A stretch of 32,668 nucleotides of DNA from a virus. Each line of letters begins with the position of its first letter. The stretch's first letter is position 1. The stretch is from IMG/VR virus record IMGVR_UViG_3300034200_000329, positions 1 to 32,668 of that record, one strand, 5' to 3'. Below, piece after piece: positions 30,612 to 32,668 of this stretch. The position numbers were made by a program, and so were the translations under genes. The notes beneath the pieces are model-generated. The model was not told where the DNA came from. It did not search any database and was given only the letters and a program-made list of their open reading frames with translations.

Positions 30612-31116
30612 TTCTTGTAAAATTTATTTCAAATAATAAACCAGTGAGCTCTGCCAAGTCTCTGCCTATCCTCTCCAGAACACTATCATTGATGACATTC
30701 TCTGTGATTCTCTTTGGCTGCAATCCTCGTTGCTTAATGTTGGATGCCACAGCATAGGCATGACTCATGTCCAATCCCTTCCACTGACTTATGGCTGTTG
30801 CCATGTTGTGAGATACTCCAGGATAGTTGAATGAGAATTGACTCCCATAGTTGTTGGTCCCAACAGCATTAACCCCTTCATCAACAAATGGATAGTAATC
30901 ATCAGCCTCTAATCTGAATGACAGCTGTCCAGTTGGAACAGGAATGATTGACGCTGCCAATGCTCCTGTATTACTGGCAACCTTCTTGGTGTAATCTCTG
31001 AACTCCTCAGCAAGCTTGTTGGATAGCTCAATGATGAATCTGTCATAAGCATTCTTTGGTTGCTCAGCATCTTGAGCTGATATCCCAAAGTCATCAAGAA
31101 AATCAAACTCTGCCAT
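30592..31116 (-). CDS. HK97-gp10-like neck/tail protein
   Basis: A 174-residue protein resembling HK97 gp10-type proteins that complete the head-tail neck. The central YYPFVDEGVNAVGTNNYGSQFSFNYPG (about 74-100) matches the family's YPFVEfGT/G-type core, and helices lie on both sides. In many siphophages it sits between connectors and tail tube; here it is next to the chaperone-like gene and tail-tip genes, far from the connectors. Its ATG lies inside the end of the predicted -1 frame of the upstream gene, so translation may be coupled. Confidence 0.68.
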   Translation of the reverse strand: MAEFDFLDDFGISAQDAEQPKNAYDRFIIELSNKLAEEFRDYTKKVASNTGALAASIIPVPTGQLSFRLEADDYYPFVDEGVNAVGTNNYGSQFSFNYPGVSHNMATAISQWKGLDMSHAYAVASNIKQRGLQPKRITENVINDSVLERIGRDLAELTGLLFEINFTRNGNNTI

Positions 31117-31896
31117 TGCTTAATATGCGTTTTTGTTCGTTCTCATCCACTATCCTAAAATAGTTCATCCAGAACAATGTTGTCACATAAGGCTGTTGTG
31201 TAATTTTCGCCACACTGACTCCCATTTCTTTGGATAATCTATGTAAGATAGTTGTCCAACTAAACCACTCTGAATCTTTAAGTCCTGTTCCATCATCATC
31301 ATTTCCATCCTCTGTCTCGCCATCTGAATCCCTAATATAGCGAGCTTCCGCTTGTGAGATAAGTCCAAAAAAAAACTGAAGAAATTTAAGAACTCATCTC
31401 CAGGAAAATGTTCCTTGAATTCCTTGTATCTGTTGTCATTATCATTGAGCACTCTTCCTCTGTCATCCTCTTGGCAATACTCCATCCCTTTCTCAACATA
31501 CATGATTGCCAATGCTTGACATGGATCCTGGCTGATGTCCTCAATAAGCTTCAGGTCAATGATTTGACCAGTTGAGACATGAGCAAAGTTTTTCTCAAGG
31601 CAATATGTCTTGCCATTGATACTAATCTCTGGCTTTGGCTCTTGATACTTATAGGTCACCAATAGTTGCAGCATGTGATTGGCTGCCACTTGGATGGATT
31701 GTATATCTGCTCTCTTTATCTTGTTGATTGACTCCCCACTGAATAGACTGAGCAACTGACATTGGAAGATTAACAGCTGTGTGATGTCATCCTCCTTATG
31801 TGCCTTCATTGCCTCAGCCATCATGAGCCATCTGGTCATCTGGTCTGGTGTGCATGCACTGATGGTTGTTGGTAGTTTTATGTCAAGTTGTTTCAT
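31103..31896 (-). CDS. Predicted -1 frameshift fusion of the tail-chaperone-like gene
   Basis: A T_TTT_TTG heptamer (31372-31366) in a T9 run would let about 177 residues of the 0-frame product continue in the -1 frame from GGA at 31366 to TGA at 31103, adding 87 residues for a protein of about 264. The added part has an acidic linker (RDSDGETEDGNDDDG), then WFSWTTILHRLSKEMGVSVAKI and PYVTTLFWMNYFRIVDENEQKRIL, which reads like a real helical domain. It also covers the otherwise unexplained 66 bases (31117-31182) between this gene and the next. A 4-bp hairpin (AGCG/CGCT, 31352-31339) lies 13 bases after the slip site. Conserved -1 frameshifts of this kind are known in tail assembly chaperones (lambda G/GT). 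A sequencing error in the T9 run is the main alternative. Confidence 0.6.
31183..31896 (-). CDS. Tail assembly chaperone-like protein, unshifted product
   Basis: A 237-residue protein: an N-terminal helical domain (IKLPTTISACTPDQMTRWLMMAEAMKAHKED, then LLIFQCQLLSLFSG), a strand-containing middle (PEISINGKTYCLEKNFAHV), and a helix with DNRYKEFKEHFPGDEFLNFFSFFL just before the T9 slip site. After it the 0-frame gives a charged helix (RKLAILGIQMARQRMEMMMMEQ) and ends at 31183. The layout with a slip site near residue 177 resembles tail chaperones (lambda gpG), though its place right after TerL and not just before the tape measure is unusual. It overlaps TerL by four bases. Confidence 0.6.
   Translation of the reverse strand: MKQLDIKLPTTISACTPDQMTRWLMMAEAMKAHKEDDITQLLIFQCQLLSLFSGESINKIKRADIQSIQVAANHMLQLLVTYKYQEPKPEISINGKTYCLEKNFAHVSTGQIIDLKLIEDISQDPCQALAIMYVEKGMEYCQEDDRGRVLNDNDNRYKEFKEHFPGDEFLNFFSFFLDLSHKRKLAILGIQMARQRMEMMMMEQDLKIQSGLVGQLSYIDYPKKWESVWRKLHNSLM
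31366..31375 (-). promoter_or_regulatory. Candidate -1 ribosomal slippery site
   Basis: Nine consecutive T then G on the minus strand, read AGT TTT TTT TTG in the 0 frame (S174-L177). T_TTT_TTG fits the X_XXY_YYZ heptamer, so both ribosomal tRNAs can re-pair after slipping back one base. The same homopolymer could also cause polymerase slippage. Confidence 0.6.
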
Positions 31897-32668
31897 ACTC
31901 TCAAAGCCATGTATCTTCCTTTATTCGTGAATTCCTTTCTGCTGTTCCAAGCCAATGCAGTTGAGATGACTCCATCATCATGCAATCCAGCTGGTGCAGA
32001 ATAACTCACGTTCCTGGTATTCGGATTGTAAATATAGGAAAAATTATCAAGCTCATCCAACAACCATTGCTCATTGATAATTGAGATAGCTTTCTGCTCA
32101 AATGCAACAGCCAAGTCCTCAATGATGATTGGCTTTGTTTTGGAGCTTGTCACAAATGGATGTATCAAGTTCCGACATCTTGACTGGAGCATCTCAAAGA
32201 ACACATCACCTTGATTATTGACCTCAACCAATGTCACAGCATTGTATTGCTTAATCAACTCAGCAACCTTGTCAATGATCCTGGTCCATTCATCATGCCT
32301 CCATCTGTGAGCTGTGACCATCTGTCCATCTTGGTTGATGATAGTGAGCACAGTGTAGTCATCAGCTCGACCAATGTCAAGACCAGCGAACATCTTCTGA
32401 GTCTTGGATCCTGTGCCAATGCACTCATGAACATTCTTGAAGATACCACTGGCATTGTCAATGAACTCAGCTAAGTACTCCTGTCTGAATACATGGTCAG
32501 GTAGTGACCTCTTCCTTTCATCCAATTCTCTTGGGTCAATCATAGGATTGTCATAGGATGAGAAATGAAAGTAAGCATATCTATCATCATAGTTAGGCTG
32601 CATGCATAATCTATGGAAATGATTCTTGCCCTTTGGTGTTGATATAAATATAACCTTCTTTCCTTTTA
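31893..32668 (-). CDS. terL: Terminase large subunit, C-terminal part (nuclease domain; continues at the left end)
   Basis: The right-hand part of the split gene; reading enters from base 32668, and 32542-32668 duplicates 1-127. The nuclease domain is visible: GLDIGRADDYTVLTI, with the first acidic residues of an RNase H-like site, VTLVEVNNQG, with a further acidic residue, and LHDDGVISTALAW near the end. It would cut concatemeric DNA to headful or unit size. The stop overlaps the chaperone-like gene's ATG by four bases. Full protein 400 residues; see the N-terminal part for ATPase motifs. Confidence 0.92.
   Translation of the reverse strand, partial: KGKKVIFISTPKGKNHFHRLCMQPNYDDRYAYFHFSSYDNPMIDPRELDERKRSLPDHVFRQEYLAEFIDNASGIFKNVHECIGTGSKTQKMFAGLDIGRADDYTVLTIINQDGQMVTAHRWRHDEWTRIIDKVAELIKQYNAVTLVEVNNQGDVFFEMLQSRCRNLIHPFVTSSKTKPIIIEDLAVAFEQKAISIINEQWLLDELDNFSYIYNPNTRNVSYSAPAGLHDDGVISTALAWNSRKEFTNKGRYMALRV
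32542..32668. repeat. Terminal direct repeat, copy 2
   Basis: Identical to bases 1-127. Removing one copy gives a 32,541-bp circle with terL intact. Confidence 0.95.

Noticed and set aside
1-32668. tRNA genes, CRISPR arrays, insertion sequences, integrase or CI-type repressor
   Set aside because: None recognised by eye; a tRNA search and profile searches were not possible, so absence is provisional.

Overview
The window is a complete circular genome of a tailed double-stranded DNA phage, opened inside the large terminase gene. Bases 1-127 are repeated exactly at 32542-32668, so the unique circle is 32,541 bp. Terminase motifs, an HK97-type portal/protease/scaffold/capsid set, a long tape measure protein and HK97-gp10-like and tail-hub proteins, with no sheath protein seen, suggest a siphovirus. 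The host is probably a member of the Bacteroidota: start codons lack Shine-Dalgarno sequences and follow A-rich leaders, intergenic regions contain TAnnTTTG -7 boxes, and several families (DUF3127-like, DUF6712-like, XkdF-like, the tail hub protein) are typical of Bacteroidota phages. No integrase, excisionase or CI-type repressor was recognised, so a virulent lifestyle is the default guess. All genes but one are on the minus strand, most joined by ATGA/TAATG overlaps.

Reading along the minus strand (right to left, through the circle): terminase small subunit (946-551) and large subunit (554-1, continuing 32541-31893); a tail-chaperone-like gene with a probable programmed -1 frameshift (31896-31103); an HK97-gp10-like protein, two large tail proteins, three small structural or receptor-binding proteins and the tape measure (31116-23324). 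The only plus-strand gene (22693-23340), a Stealth-like sugar-phosphate transferase candidate, sits between the tape measure and the head genes. Head genes follow: XkdF-type protease, scaffold, major capsid protein, three small proteins, portal, DUF6712-like connector and tail completion protein (22668-15751), then a fibre-like protein (15751-15074). The lysis region (15062-13789) has two single-TM proteins, a TIGR02594-type endolysin and an odd 20-residue-periodic protein, and ends at a terminator.

The early region (13629-3855) encodes small regulators, a C5-cytosine methyltransferase, a DnaA domain IV-like protein, a 360-bp non-coding region with repeats that is the best origin candidate, a primase/SF3 helicase, HNH and HExxH proteins, a VRR-NUC-like nuclease, an ERF annealing protein with a YqaJ/lambda-exo-like nuclease, a DUF3127-like protein and a sigma-like regulator. 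It runs into a glycan module (3925-1019): a small membrane protein, a small Cys protein, GT2- and GT4-like glycosyltransferases and an N-acetyl-sugar amidotransferase. These lie directly before the terminase genes, so the phage probably alters a surface or virion glycan.

Points that stand out: the -1 frameshift, the glycan module plus the antisense Stealth-like gene, strong CpG depletion of coding DNA that is relaxed in the candidate origin, the repeat protein beside the endolysin, and a gene order in which tail genes precede head genes.
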